Part shown: piece by piece, positions 55,692 to 64,000 of the stretch
Numbering within the stretch: the first letter of the stretch is position 1
Layout: every line of letters starts with the position of its first letter
From: Comamonas sp. lk
GTDB lineage: Bacteria; Pseudomonadota; Gammaproteobacteria; Burkholderiales; Burkholderiaceae_C
Direction of reading: 5' to 3'
Assembly: GCA_945869165.1 (NCBI GenBank)
Contig: CAMBNY010000001.1
Coordinates: 84,468 to 148,467 of the forward strand
DNA: 64,000 nt
Program-made: the position numbers and the translations under genes
Notes under the pieces: model-generated
Told to the model about the DNA's origin: nothing
Databases searched by the model: none
The model's input: only the letters and a program-made list of their open reading frames with translations

Positions 55692-55719
55692 CGCCTGAGC
55701 TAGTGTCCTAACTCAGGCG
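55692..55719 (-). terminator. Rho-independent terminator between rpsO and pnp
   Basis: Reverse strand CGCCTGAG-ttaggacacta-GCTCAGGCG followed by TTTTTT. Confidence 0.85.
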
Positions 55720-55741
55720 CTTCGTATTCATATTCCCGAAA

Positions 55742-56008
55742 TTACTTGCGCAGACCCAATTTGGCGATCAGTGCGGTGTAACGGTCTGCGTCTTTGTGCT
55801 TGAGGTAATCAAGCAATTTACGACGGCGGCTGACCATGCGCAACAGACCGCGGCGACCATGGTGGTCTTTGGCGTGGGTCTTGAAGTGGGGGGTCAGTTC
55901 GTTGATACGAGCCGTCAGCAGGGCGACTTGGACTTCGGGGCTACCGGTATCACCGGCTTGGCGGGCATTGTCTTTAACGACAGCCGCTTTGATTTCAGAT
56001 GCGATCAT
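55742..56008 (-). CDS. rpsO: 30S ribosomal protein S15
   Basis: '[51 protein letters not shown]'. Confidence 0.97.
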   Translation of the reverse strand: MIASEIKAAVVKDNARQAGDTGSPEVQVALLTARINELTPHFKTHAKDHHGRRGLLRMVSRRRKLLDYLKHKDADRYTALIAKLGLRK

Positions 56009-56130
56009 GTGTGTTTCCGTAAAAATCTATAAGGACTTGCGATTGCGGCTGGAACTGCTGCAAACGTGCGCTTCGCGAACTGCAAAGCCTGTCGATTGTA
56101 ACCATGGTTGGCAATGCACCCAGCAGGCGC

Positions 56131-57456
56131 CTAGGGAGCGGGCCGCTGCATGGCGCAGCTTTCAGGCATGCGGGCCTGGGCGGCGGTCAGGGTTTTGATG
56201 ACTTTGAAGCCGTAGCCCGAGCCTTCCACGTCAAATTTCACCCCCGGCGCGCCTTGGCGCTCCATGACGCCCACCACCAGCGGCTGCTGAAACTGGTGGT
56301 CGCTGGCGCGCATGCTGCCGCTTTGGCCAGCCAAACTGACGCTCACTGACTCCAGGGCGCGCGCAATGTCTGCGGCCTCTGGGGCGGCCCCCTCGGGGCT
56401 GCCGCGCTTGCCGGCCTCTCCAATAGCCTGGGCCAGCGCCTCGACCATTAGCTGCATGCGCATATGCACATAGTCGTCATCCGGCTTGGGAAAACGCGCC
56501 CGGAATGCCCGGTAAAAGCCCTCGGCCTGTGCCGATTGCACATTAGGTAACCAATCGGCCACGGCAATAACCTTGCCCACACCCGCTTCGCCCATGGCCG
56601 CCGGAGCGCCCAGTGCATTACCGTAAAAGGTGTAAAAAGTGCCGTCAAAGCCCGATTCGCGCGCCGCTTTGACCAGCAGCGTCAGGTCCGGCCCAAAATT
56701 GCCGGTGACCACAGCCTGCGCGCCGCTGGCCTTGATTTTGGCCATGTAGGGCGCGAAATCTTTGATGCGCAAGAGCGCATGCAACTCATCGCCCGCAATA
56801 CGCACATCAGGCCTTTGCACCGCCAATTGACGCCGCGCCTCGCGCAACACGCTTTGCCCGAAGCTGTAATCCTGGCCCAGCAGGTACACCGACTTGAGCG
56901 CCGTGTCCTCGCGCAGCAGCTCCATCAGCGCTGCCATACGCATGTCGGCATGGGCGTCGAAGCGGAAATGCCAAAAGCTGCACTTTTCATTGGTCAGCGC
57001 CGGGTCCACGGCGGCGTAGTTCAGAAACACCACGCGCCTTGCCGGATCGCGGGCGTTGTGCTTGTTTACCGCGTCGATCAAGGCCGCGGCCACTGCCGAG
57101 GAATTGCCTTGCAAAATAATCCGTGCCCCGCCGTCGATGGCCAGGCGCAGGGCCGATAGCGCTTCTTGGGTCTGGCCCTGGCTGTCAAAACGCTCCAGTA
57201 ACAACGGCACCGACGATTTGCCCCAAGGCACGCCGCCGCGCGCATTGACGCGCTCTATAGCCCACACCACATTGCGGTACACCGCTTCGCCGCCGCTGGC
57301 GTTGGGCCCGCTCAAGCCCTCAATCAAAGCGAGCTTGATAGGCGCGGGCGCAAGCTGCGCCAAGGCGGCGATCGGGGCCGTTAAACCCACGCAAAAAGCC
57401 GCGCCAGATAACGCCAAACAAAGCCTTTTCAAGACCGCAGACAAAACAATAAACAT
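56131..57456 (-). CDS. ABC transporter substrate-binding protein (branched-chain amino acid/LivK-like)
   Basis: Signal peptide; 'IKLALIEGLSGPNASGGEAVYRNVVWAIERVNARGGV'. Confidence 0.85.
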   Translation of the reverse strand: MFIVLSAVLKRLCLALSGAAFCVGLTAPIAALAQLAPAPIKLALIEGLSGPNASGGEAVYRNVVWAIERVNARGGVPWGKSSVPLLLERFDSQGQTQEALSALRLAIDGGARIILQGNSSAVAAALIDAVNKHNARDPARRVVFLNYAAVDPALTNEKCSFWHFRFDAHADMRMAALMELLREDTALKSVYLLGQDYSFGQSVLREARRQLAVQRPDVRIAGDELHALLRIKDFAPYMAKIKASGAQAVVTGNFGPDLTLLVKAARESGFDGTFYTFYGNALGAPAAMGEAGVGKVIAVADWLPNVQSAQAEGFYRAFRARFPKPDDDYVHMRMQLMVEALAQAIGEAGKRGSPEGAAPEAADIARALESVSVSLAGQSGSMRASDHQFQQPLVVGVMERQGAPGVKFDVEGSGYGFKVIKTLTAAQARMPESCAMQRPAP

Positions 57457-57549
57457 AAGGAAAAAAGCTTGAATTTAGGACAAACGCGCACACCTCGAAT
57501 GCATGCGGACCTCATGTCGAGGGCCGCGCAGTCTAATCGGAGCCATCCT

Positions 57550-57966
57550 ATGTTTTTGACAGCCACCACTTCCCCTTGGGCTATTCATTCCCTTTCCGCC
57601 GCCGATGCACTTACCCGCCGTAAAGCCTACGCCCAAGTCGGTCGCCTAGTGCGCGACCTGAGCGCAAGCGGCGCTACGCCTACACCCAAGCTGGCCGCCA
57701 GTCCGCTGCAAGAGGACGACAAAGCCTACCGCTTTAGCCTGGACTTGCCAGGCGTCGGCAAAGAGCATTTGCGCATCCAGATCGAAGACACCGTGCTGCG
57801 CGTGGAAACGCTAGAAGGTGCGCCGCGCAGTTACCGCGCGGTGTACGAATTTGCGCAGCAAATCGACAGCGCATCGAGTCAAGCGCGTATGGAGCACGGC
57901 GTGCTGCATCTGAGCCTGACGAAAAAACTGCCAGTGAGCAAGGCCGCTGAACTGAACATTTCCTAA
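57550..57966 (+). CDS. Hsp20/alpha-crystallin-like small heat-shock protein
   Basis: 'DDKAYRFSLDLPGVGKEHLRIQIEDTVLRVE ... ARMEHGVLHLSLTKKLPVSKAAELNI'. Confidence 0.75.
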   Translation: MFLTATTSPWAIHSLSAADALTRRKAYAQVGRLVRDLSASGATPTPKLAASPLQEDDKAYRFSLDLPGVGKEHLRIQIEDTVLRVETLEGAPRSYRAVYEFAQQIDSASSQARMEHGVLHLSLTKKLPVSKAAELNIS

Positions 57967-57977
57967 GCGTAGCAATC

Positions 57978-59201
57978 TCAAAGTGACTGCAAAGGCCAGC
58001 GCGGCTGCACGTGAAAACCGTAGTCGCGCTTGGCTTCTTGGATGCCGCTTTGCAAGCGCATTGCGGCGGCCAAGGCGATCATGGCGCCGTTGTCGGTGCA
58101 CAGGTGCAGCTCGGGGTAATGCACCCGCACGCCGCGTGCTGCGCATTGGGCGTTGAGCTGCTCGCGCAGACTCCTGTTCGCGCCCACGCCTCCGGCCACG
58201 ACCAGTCGTTTTAAGCCTGTCGCCTTAAGCGCAGTCATCGATTTTTTGACCAGCACATCGGCAATCGCCGCTTGCGTGGACGCAGCCAGATCAGCCTGGG
58301 CTTGCACAGGCAATGCGCCAAAGCCCGGCGTGGCACCCGAGGCTAAGGTGTATTCCGAAGGCGCAATCGGCGCGCCATGCACGGCCACCATTTTTTGCGA
58401 CTGCACCAACACCGCCGTTTTGAGCCCCGCAAACGAAAAATCTAAGTCGCCGCTGTGCAATAAAGGGCGCGGCAAGGCATAGGCCTTGGGGTCACCCTGC
58501 TCCGCCAACGCCGCCAATGCTGGGCCGCCGGGATAGCCCAGGCCCATGAGCTTGGCGGACTTGTCAAACGCCTCGCCAGCCGCATCGTCAATCGTCTCGC
58601 CCAGCATCTCGTAACGGCCGACGCCATCGACGCGCATCAACTGCGTATGCCCGCCCGATACCAGCAGCGCCACAAAAGGAAACTGCGGCGGATCGGCGCT
58701 CAGAAATGGCGACAGTAAATGCCCTTCCAGATGGTGCACGCCCAGCACCGGTTTGTCCAAAGCTGCTGCCAGCGCACACGCCAGCCCCGCGCCCACCAAG
58801 AGCGCGCCCGCCAAGCCGGGGCCGCGCGTGTAGGCGACCACATCGACTTCGCTCAAGCTGCGCCCGGCAATGGCAATGACTTCGCTCGTGAGCGGCAGCA
58901 CGCGGCGGATATGGTCGCGGCTGGCCAATTCGGGCACCACACCGCCAAAGGCCTGGTGCATCTCCACCTGGCTGTACAAAGCATGGGCCAGCAAACGCGG
59001 CACGGCCTGGCCGTGCAGCTCGACCAAGGCCACGCCGGTTTCGTCGCAGGATGACTCAAAGCCCAGCACCAGCAGGGGCCGCGCGTCCGCGTTTGTAGGC
59101 CCGTCAGAAAGTTGGTTGCGCACGCTGGCCGCCGGCGTCACCGGCGACGCAGCCTGGTGTAGGCCCGGGGCACAAGGAGGTGCGGGATCGGCTTGGTTCA
59201 T
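57978..59201 (-). CDS. tsaD: tRNA N6-adenosine threonylcarbamoyltransferase
   Basis: '[17 protein letters not shown]', '[14 protein letters not shown]', '[16 protein letters not shown]'; N-terminal extension of about 40 aa or later start uncertain. Confidence 0.94.
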   Translation of the reverse strand: MNQADPAPPCAPGLHQAASPVTPAASVRNQLSDGPTNADARPLLVLGFESSCDETGVALVELHGQAVPRLLAHALYSQVEMHQAFGGVVPELASRDHIRRVLPLTSEVIAIAGRSLSEVDVVAYTRGPGLAGALLVGAGLACALAAALDKPVLGVHHLEGHLLSPFLSADPPQFPFVALLVSGGHTQLMRVDGVGRYEMLGETIDDAAGEAFDKSAKLMGLGYPGGPALAALAEQGDPKAYALPRPLLHSGDLDFSFAGLKTAVLVQSQKMVAVHGAPIAPSEYTLASGATPGFGALPVQAQADLAASTQAAIADVLVKKSMTALKATGLKRLVVAGGVGANRSLREQLNAQCAARGVRVHYPELHLCTDNGAMIALAAAMRLQSGIQEAKRDYGFHVQPRWPLQSL

Positions 59202-59243
59202 AGCGGGCGCCAGTGTAGGCCAGCCCTACGCCACAATGCCGCC

Positions 59244-60110
59244 ATGCCTGACACCGCCCTCGCGCCGCACGACATCGAAAGCCTGGAGCGCGCCACGCTG
59301 GACGCCGTCTGCCCCGCTGCGCAAAGCGAGTTGCCGGGCTGGCTGCTGCCGTTTGATGCAGCCGACATCGGGCGGGCGCGCAGCGCCATTCCATTGCGTC
59401 ATGACGATCTGACCATCACTGCGCTGTCCGCTATCGAACAGCTTTATCGCGACCAGGGTTTGTCACCCAGGTTTCGCATCGCCAACACGCCGGGCCTGCG
59501 CCATTGGCAAGACCGCTTGTTGGAGCTGGGTTACCACCAAACCGCACCAGTGCATGTGCAAATAACCTCAATTGCGGACATGCAAGCCGCGGTCCTTCGT
59601 TTTTTTGAAACCGAGCGCAAGGGCTTTTTACTGAATGCAATGCAGGCAACAGACCTGGCAACGTCTGTACAAACTTTTGCGCCAACGCAGGATGGCGCAA
59701 TCCGGCGCGGCAAGGTCGTGGTGCTCGATACGCCCGCCCAGGCCTGGGCCAGCGTCTATACCGCGCAAGGCTTTGACCCAGCGGACGGCGCATTGCGCGT
59801 GCAGTTGCTCAGCCGCAGCCGCTTTGCCCGCTACGCCTATGTGCAAAGCGCGGGCGTGTCGCTGGCGGCGGGCACGGCCTGCATTAGCCGCGACTGGCTC
59901 AGCGTGCACGGCATGCGAACCCTGCCCCACGCCCAGGGCCAAGGCCTGGGCGCGTCCCTGCTGGCGGCATTTACCGACCTGGCACGCCAGTACGGCATTA
60001 GCCGCGCGTTTTTGCAAGTGGAGGCCGACAACGCCCCAGCGCTGGCCCTGTACCGCCGCTTTGGGTTTGACACCGCCTGGACTTACCACTACTGGAAAGC
60101 GCCCGCCTGA
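59244..60110 (+). CDS. GNAT-family N-acetyltransferase
   Basis: 'GQGLGASLLAAFTDLARQYGISRAFLQVEADNAPALALYRRFGFDTAWTYHYW'. Confidence 0.88.
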   Translation: MPDTALAPHDIESLERATLDAVCPAAQSELPGWLLPFDAADIGRARSAIPLRHDDLTITALSAIEQLYRDQGLSPRFRIANTPGLRHWQDRLLELGYHQTAPVHVQITSIADMQAAVLRFFETERKGFLLNAMQATDLATSVQTFAPTQDGAIRRGKVVVLDTPAQAWASVYTAQGFDPADGALRVQLLSRSRFARYAYVQSAGVSLAAGTACISRDWLSVHGMRTLPHAQGQGLGASLLAAFTDLARQYGISRAFLQVEADNAPALALYRRFGFDTAWTYHYWKAPA

Positions 60111-60179
60111 CCTTCGTGGGATAGGGCCACTGCATAAGCTCATACCCAGCAGCTCGCAACCCTCACCGACAATCGCCGC

Positions 60180-61097
60180 ATGGCTATTGGCATGTACTTG
60201 CGGGAAATCGGGCGCGGCAAAGACGGGGCGCGGGGGTTGAGCCGCGCGCAGGCGGCTGATTTGTGGGGCCAGTTGCTCGATGGCGCGGTTAGCGATTTGG
60301 AAGTAGGCGCTTTTTGCCTGGCCATGCGCGTCAAGGGCGAAACGCCGGAAGAAATGGCCGGTTTTCTGGACGCCACCGCGCCGCGCCTGCACACCGTACC
60401 CCATGGCGAAAAGACAGTCGTCGTCATTCCCAGCTACAACGGCGCGCGCAAAATTCCGGTACTCACGCCCTTGCTGGCCCTGCTGCTGGCGCGCGAAGGC
60501 CACCCGGTCATGATCCACGGCACACCCACCGAAAATAGCCGCGTGTTCACCTGCGAAGTGCTGGAGCAATTGGGCATTCATCCGCGCAACAGCTTTGCGC
60601 CGCTAGCTGCTGGCGAAGTAGCTTTCTATCCCACCGCCGCTTTAAGCACCGGCCTGCAAAGGCTGCTGGAAGTACGCCGCGTGGTGCAACTGCGCAATTC
60701 GGCGCACAGCCTGGTCAAGCTGATGAACCCCTGCGCCGGGCCCAGCTTGCTGGTGACCAGCTACACCCACCCGGAATACGCGCACTCCATGGCCGCGACT
60801 TTGCAACTGGTGCAGGCCAACGCCCTGCTCTTACGCGGCACCGAAGGCGAGGCTGTGGCCGACGCCCGCCGCCTGCCGAAAATGCAAGGCTTTATCGCCG
60901 GTGAAACCGTGTTTGCCCAAGACGCCCAAAGCGGCAGCCTTGGCAGCCTGCCCGCGTTACCCGCTGGCATCGACGCGCTCGGCACCGCTGGCTACATCCA
61001 CGCCGTAATGGACGGCGCGCAGCCCGTGCCCGCGCCGATTGCGCAACAAGTGATAGAAATCTCGAAACTCATTTCCCGCATGGAAGGGGCTGCATGA
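60180..61097 (+). CDS. ybiB: YbiB-like DNA-binding protein (anthranilate phosphoribosyltransferase fold)
   Basis: 'LSRAQAADLWGQLLDGAVSDLEVGAFCLAMRVKGETPEEMAGFLDA'. Confidence 0.8.
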   Translation: MAIGMYLREIGRGKDGARGLSRAQAADLWGQLLDGAVSDLEVGAFCLAMRVKGETPEEMAGFLDATAPRLHTVPHGEKTVVVIPSYNGARKIPVLTPLLALLLAREGHPVMIHGTPTENSRVFTCEVLEQLGIHPRNSFAPLAAGEVAFYPTAALSTGLQRLLEVRRVVQLRNSAHSLVKLMNPCAGPSLLVTSYTHPEYAHSMAATLQLVQANALLLRGTEGEAVADARRLPKMQGFIAGETVFAQDAQSGSLGSLPALPAGIDALGTAGYIHAVMDGAQPVPAPIAQQVIEISKLISRMEGAA

Positions 61098-61909
61098 AGA
61101 ACAAGCCACACAAACCACCCGCAACAGCCGTAGGCCAAGTCAGCCTGGTAGGCGCCGGGCCGGGCGACCCGGATTTGTTGACGCTCAAAGCCGTTAAAGC
61201 CATTGCCGCCGCCACCGTCATCTTGGTGGACGACCTGGTGAACGAGGCTGTGCTGGCCCACGCCAGCCCCAGCGCCCGCATCGTCTATGTGGGCAAGCGC
61301 GGCGGCTGCGCGTCCACGCCGCAGGCCTTTATTGAAAAGTTGATGGTGAGCGAAGCCCATAAGGGCGAAAACGTGGTGCGCCTAAAGGGCGGCGACCCCT
61401 TGGTATTTGGCCGCAGCGGCGAGGAGATCGAGGCCCTGCAACAAGCGGGCATCGAGGTGCACGTGGTCAACGGCATCACCGCCGCCTTGGGCGCGCTGGC
61501 ATCGCTCAACACCGCCCTCACCCACCGCGACCATGCCCATGGCGTGCTGATGGTGACCGGCCACGCCAAGCCCGGCGACCCCGGTACCGACTGGCGCGCG
61601 CTAGCCCACACCGCCCGCCAGGCCAAACTCACCCTAGTGGTCTACATGGGCGTAGCCGCCGCACAGCGCATACAAGACGAACTGCTCCACGGTCTAGCCG
61701 CCGACACGCCGGTGGCTATCGTGCAAGACGCCACGCTGCCTTCGCAGCGGCGGGCTTTGTGCACCTTGGATTGCTTGCACCAAACGCTGACTGAACAGCG
61801 CATGGCTAGCCCTTGTGTCTTGGTGATTGGGGATGTGTTGCGGGGACTGGCTAGCTTGGGGCAAGCGCAAGAGGCGGTGCTGGCACGAGGTCAGATCCGG
61901 GCAATGTGA
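61094..61909 (+). CDS. cobA: uroporphyrinogen-III C-methyltransferase (SUMT)
   Basis: 'VSLVGAGPGDPDLLTLKAVKAIAAATVILVDDLVNEAVL', 'VVRLKGGDPLVFGRSGEEIEAL'. Confidence 0.93.
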   Translation: MKNKPHKPPATAVGQVSLVGAGPGDPDLLTLKAVKAIAAATVILVDDLVNEAVLAHASPSARIVYVGKRGGCASTPQAFIEKLMVSEAHKGENVVRLKGGDPLVFGRSGEEIEALQQAGIEVHVVNGITAALGALASLNTALTHRDHAHGVLMVTGHAKPGDPGTDWRALAHTARQAKLTLVVYMGVAAAQRIQDELLHGLAADTPVAIVQDATLPSQRRALCTLDCLHQTLTEQRMASPCVLVIGDVLRGLASLGQAQEAVLARGQIRAM

Positions 61910-61970
61910 GATGCGATGGACCCTCAGACGGTCTAAAACTGATATGCCTCCGCAGGTTTCTTTGGAGCCT

Positions 61971-62034
61971 GCCGCTTGAGCTAAGCGGCCAGCGACGAAC
62001 GCTGTAGCAAGGTTGGTTGCGCATAGCGTTCGTC
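61971..62034. repeat. two adjacent hairpins downstream of brnA
   Basis: GCCGCTT-gagct-AAGCGGC (61971-61989) and GACGAACGCTGT ... ATAGCGTTCGTC (61994-62005 / 62023-62034). Confidence 0.7.
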
Positions 62035-62052
62035 TAACGCCTAACGGCAAAG

Positions 62053-62352
62053 TCAAGCCACTACGCGCTTACGGGTTGTCGGGCTTGGACGACCACTTAA
62101 ATTTCGCTCCACCTCCATACGAAGTGCAGCATTGATACGCGATTGATAGCCAGCCCCTTTAGACTTGAAGAACTCTAGGATGTCTGCATCCAATCGGACC
62201 GAAGTGAGCACCTTCGTAGGGGTGGCTTGCGGCCCACGGCCACGCTTCAGTACTGGCGCACCCAGCATGTCCTCAGTCCACGCTGGATTAACTGGGTCAT
62301 TGACCTTAGCCGAGGTTTTCTTTGGCAACTTGGCGGTAGTAGCGAGCTTCAT
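62053..62352 (-). CDS. brnA: BrnA-family antitoxin
   Basis: 'VLTSVRLDADILEFFKSKGAGYQSRINAALRMEVERN' RHH-like BrnA C-terminus. Confidence 0.88.
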   Translation of the reverse strand: MKLATTAKLPKKTSAKVNDPVNPAWTEDMLGAPVLKRGRGPQATPTKVLTSVRLDADILEFFKSKGAGYQSRINAALRMEVERNLSGRPSPTTRKRVVA

Positions 62353-62587
62353 GTTTTTCTGCCTTTCGCAGCGATATCACGTGAGGCCCTCGCGGGCGCT
62401 CGGTGTAAACCATCACAAGCACATCGACCCCAAGAAGACCGAAACAGACCAGGCGCACTTCGCCGTAGCCTTGCCGCTTATCTTCGCGGGTCACTGTGAA
62501 GTGGTCCCAGATTGCGTCGCATCCAACGAAGTCAAGCCCGTGCTTCTTGATGTTCAGCTTGCGCTTTGGTTCGTCCCATGTGACCAT
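62306..62587 (-). CDS. brnT: BrnT-family ribonuclease toxin
   Basis: 'WDEPKRKLNIKKHGLDFVGCDAIWD', 'VYTERPRGPHVISLRKAEKHEARYY'; overlaps brnA by 47 bp. Confidence 0.9.
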   Translation of the reverse strand: MVTWDEPKRKLNIKKHGLDFVGCDAIWDHFTVTREDKRQGYGEVRLVCFGLLGVDVLVMVYTERPRGPHVISLRKAEKHEARYYRQVAKENLG

Positions 62588-62593
62588 ACTTAA

Positions 62594-62605
62594 TTGTATC
62601 TACAA
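62594..62605. promoter_or_regulatory. candidate brnTA operator TTGTA-TC-TACAA
   Basis: Perfect 5-bp-arm palindrome immediately upstream of brnT. Confidence 0.4.
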
Positions 62606-62979
62606 AATAAAGTAATGCGTAGTGAAATTTAACGTCTGAATTCACCGCACTGGCGCATATTTCCGCCACAGGTGCAGTGGAACTATGCTTTAGACACCGA
62701 GGCGAACCTCAGCGCGGTCTTTGATTCTTCCGAGACGAACAAGACGAGAGGCAATAGCCCCAAGAGTTTGGTCTGCTCACTTGCTCGGCTTGATCACGCT
62801 CGCAAGCATTCTTCTGAGCTCACTATAAATTAAGAATAAATAATATTTACCATTATGTTTTTTTCAATCTAAGCGGGGTACCTTTGCGACAAGTTGTCTG
62901 CCTGAGACACCAAAGGCCTTCCCCCACCCGCTACCATACGCCCCGCCAAAAACAACTATCCCCAGCGGGAAGACTTCGT

Positions 62980-63492
62980 ATGCAACTCCTCATCAACGGC
63001 CAGCGCACCCACGCCGACGCTGACCCTGCCACGCCCTTGCTGTGGGTGCTGCGCGACCAACTCAATCTGACGGGCACCAAATTTGGCTGCGGTATCGCCG
63101 CCTGCGGCGCGTGCACCGTCCATGTGGACGGCCAAGCGGTGCGCTCTTGCGTGACGCCGGTGTCTACGGTGCAGGGTAAAGACGTTCGCACGATTGAATC
63201 GCTTGGCAGCGCGGAAAAGCCGCACGCGTTGCAGCAGGCCTGGCTTGCCGAGCAAGTGCCCCAGTGCGGCTATTGCCAAAGCGGCATGCTGATGGCGGCA
63301 GCCGCGCTCCTAGCGCGCACGCCCAAACCTACTGATGCCGACATCGACGCGGCCATGAGCAACATCTGCCGCTGTGGCACCTACCAACGCGTGCGCGCCG
63401 CGATTCACCGCGCAGCAAACAGCGTAAGTAGTGGCGCGACGAAGAGCGCAAGTAATAGCGCAGATCCCCAAGCAAGCGGGAGCGCAGCATGA
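62980..63492 (+). CDS. iorA: (2Fe-2S)-binding small subunit, isoquinoline 1-oxidoreductase/aldehyde oxidase type
   Basis: '[27 protein letters not shown]', '[17 protein letters not shown]', '[14 protein letters not shown]'. Confidence 0.88.
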   Translation: MQLLINGQRTHADADPATPLLWVLRDQLNLTGTKFGCGIAACGACTVHVDGQAVRSCVTPVSTVQGKDVRTIESLGSAEKPHALQQAWLAEQVPQCGYCQSGMLMAAAALLARTPKPTDADIDAAMSNICRCGTYQRVRAAIHRAANSVSSGATKSASNSADPQASGSAA

Positions 63493-64000
63493 AGCGGCGC
63501 ACGCTATTGCTGAGCGCCCTCGGCGCAAGCGGCGCACTGCTGGTGGGCTGGGGCGTGGCCCCGCCGCGCAGCCGCCTGGGCAGCGCAGACAGCATGTTGC
63601 CTACGCAGGGCAGCGTGGGGCTGAACGGCTGGATCAAGATCGGCGAAGACGGCTCGGTGGCGCTGGCCATGCCGCGCAGCGAAATGGGCCAGGGCGTACA
63701 CACCGCGCTGGCCATGCTGGCTGCTGAAGAGCTGGACATTCCTTTGGACAAAGTGCGCTTAGAGCAAGCCGGGCCCGATGCCCTATACGGCAACGTGGCC
63801 GCCGTGCTGGCCTTTTTGCCCTTCCATCCGCAGCAAACCGAAGAGGGTAAGCGCAGCGCGACGGTCAAAACCGCGCAGTGGCTGACGGCCAAAGTCGGGC
63901 GCGAGTTGGGCCTGATCATGACCGGCGGCTCGTCCAGCGTGGCCGACGCCTGGGAGCCGGTGCGCCTAGCCGCCGCCAGCGCGCGCGCCAGCCTGGCCCA
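63489..64000 (+). CDS. iorB: molybdopterin-binding large subunit of the same oxidoreductase (3' truncated by window edge)
   Basis: Twin-arginine-like start [22 protein letters not shown]; '[36 protein letters not shown]'; ATGA overlap with small subunit. Confidence 0.85.
   Translation, partial: MKRRTLLLSALGASGALLVGWGVAPPRSRLGSADSMLPTQGSVGLNGWIKIGEDGSVALAMPRSEMGQGVHTALAMLAAEELDIPLDKVRLEQAGPDALYGNVAAVLAFLPFHPQQTEEGKRSATVKTAQWLTAKVGRELGLIMTGGSSSVADAWEPVRLAAASARASLA

Noticed and set aside
61990-62050. integron attC site
   Set aside because: GTTRRRY-like motifs present, but no matching RYYYAAC partner with paired L boxes at proper spacing; kept only as a low-interest structural finding
62610-62880. 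possible degraded gene between brnT and the 2Fe-2S subunit gene
   Set aside because: Short open stretches (e.g. 'ADQTLGAIASRLVRLGRIKDRAEVRLGV') are suggestive but too short and interrupted to assign

Overview
The window looks like GC-rich chromosomal DNA from a betaproteobacterium, probably Burkholderiales/Comamonadaceae. That placement is inferred from gene content and from the tpiA-secG-tRNA-Leu-nuoA order; no search was run. The backbone is housekeeping: a complete 14-gene nuo operon (complex I), rpsO-pnp, tpiA-secG, metG, nadB, mrp, tsaD, a NAD-type formate dehydrogenase cluster (mobA, fused beta/gamma subunit, alpha subunit, fdhD, with a LysR regulator), a TPP-riboswitch-controlled thiBPQ operon and a tRNA-Leu(GAG). 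The accessory layer includes: (1) one ORF joining a complete cytochrome P450 to a complete gamma-glutamyltransferase, next to a glutathione-dependent formaldehyde dehydrogenase gene; (2) four toxin-antitoxin loci: PrlF/YhaV, a decayed HigB-like toxin stub fused onto an intact XRE antitoxin, a MazF/DUF3018-like pair, and BrnT/BrnA; (3) palindromic elements lying in frame inside the formate dehydrogenase alpha subunit and MetRS genes; (4) a dispersed family of about 100-130 bp inverted-repeat elements; (5) a perfect 13-bp long-range complementarity between the leader just after the TPP aptamer and the first codons of thiB, followed by a T-run, which is a candidate riboswitch expression platform. 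No CRISPR array, prophage or complete IS element was seen.
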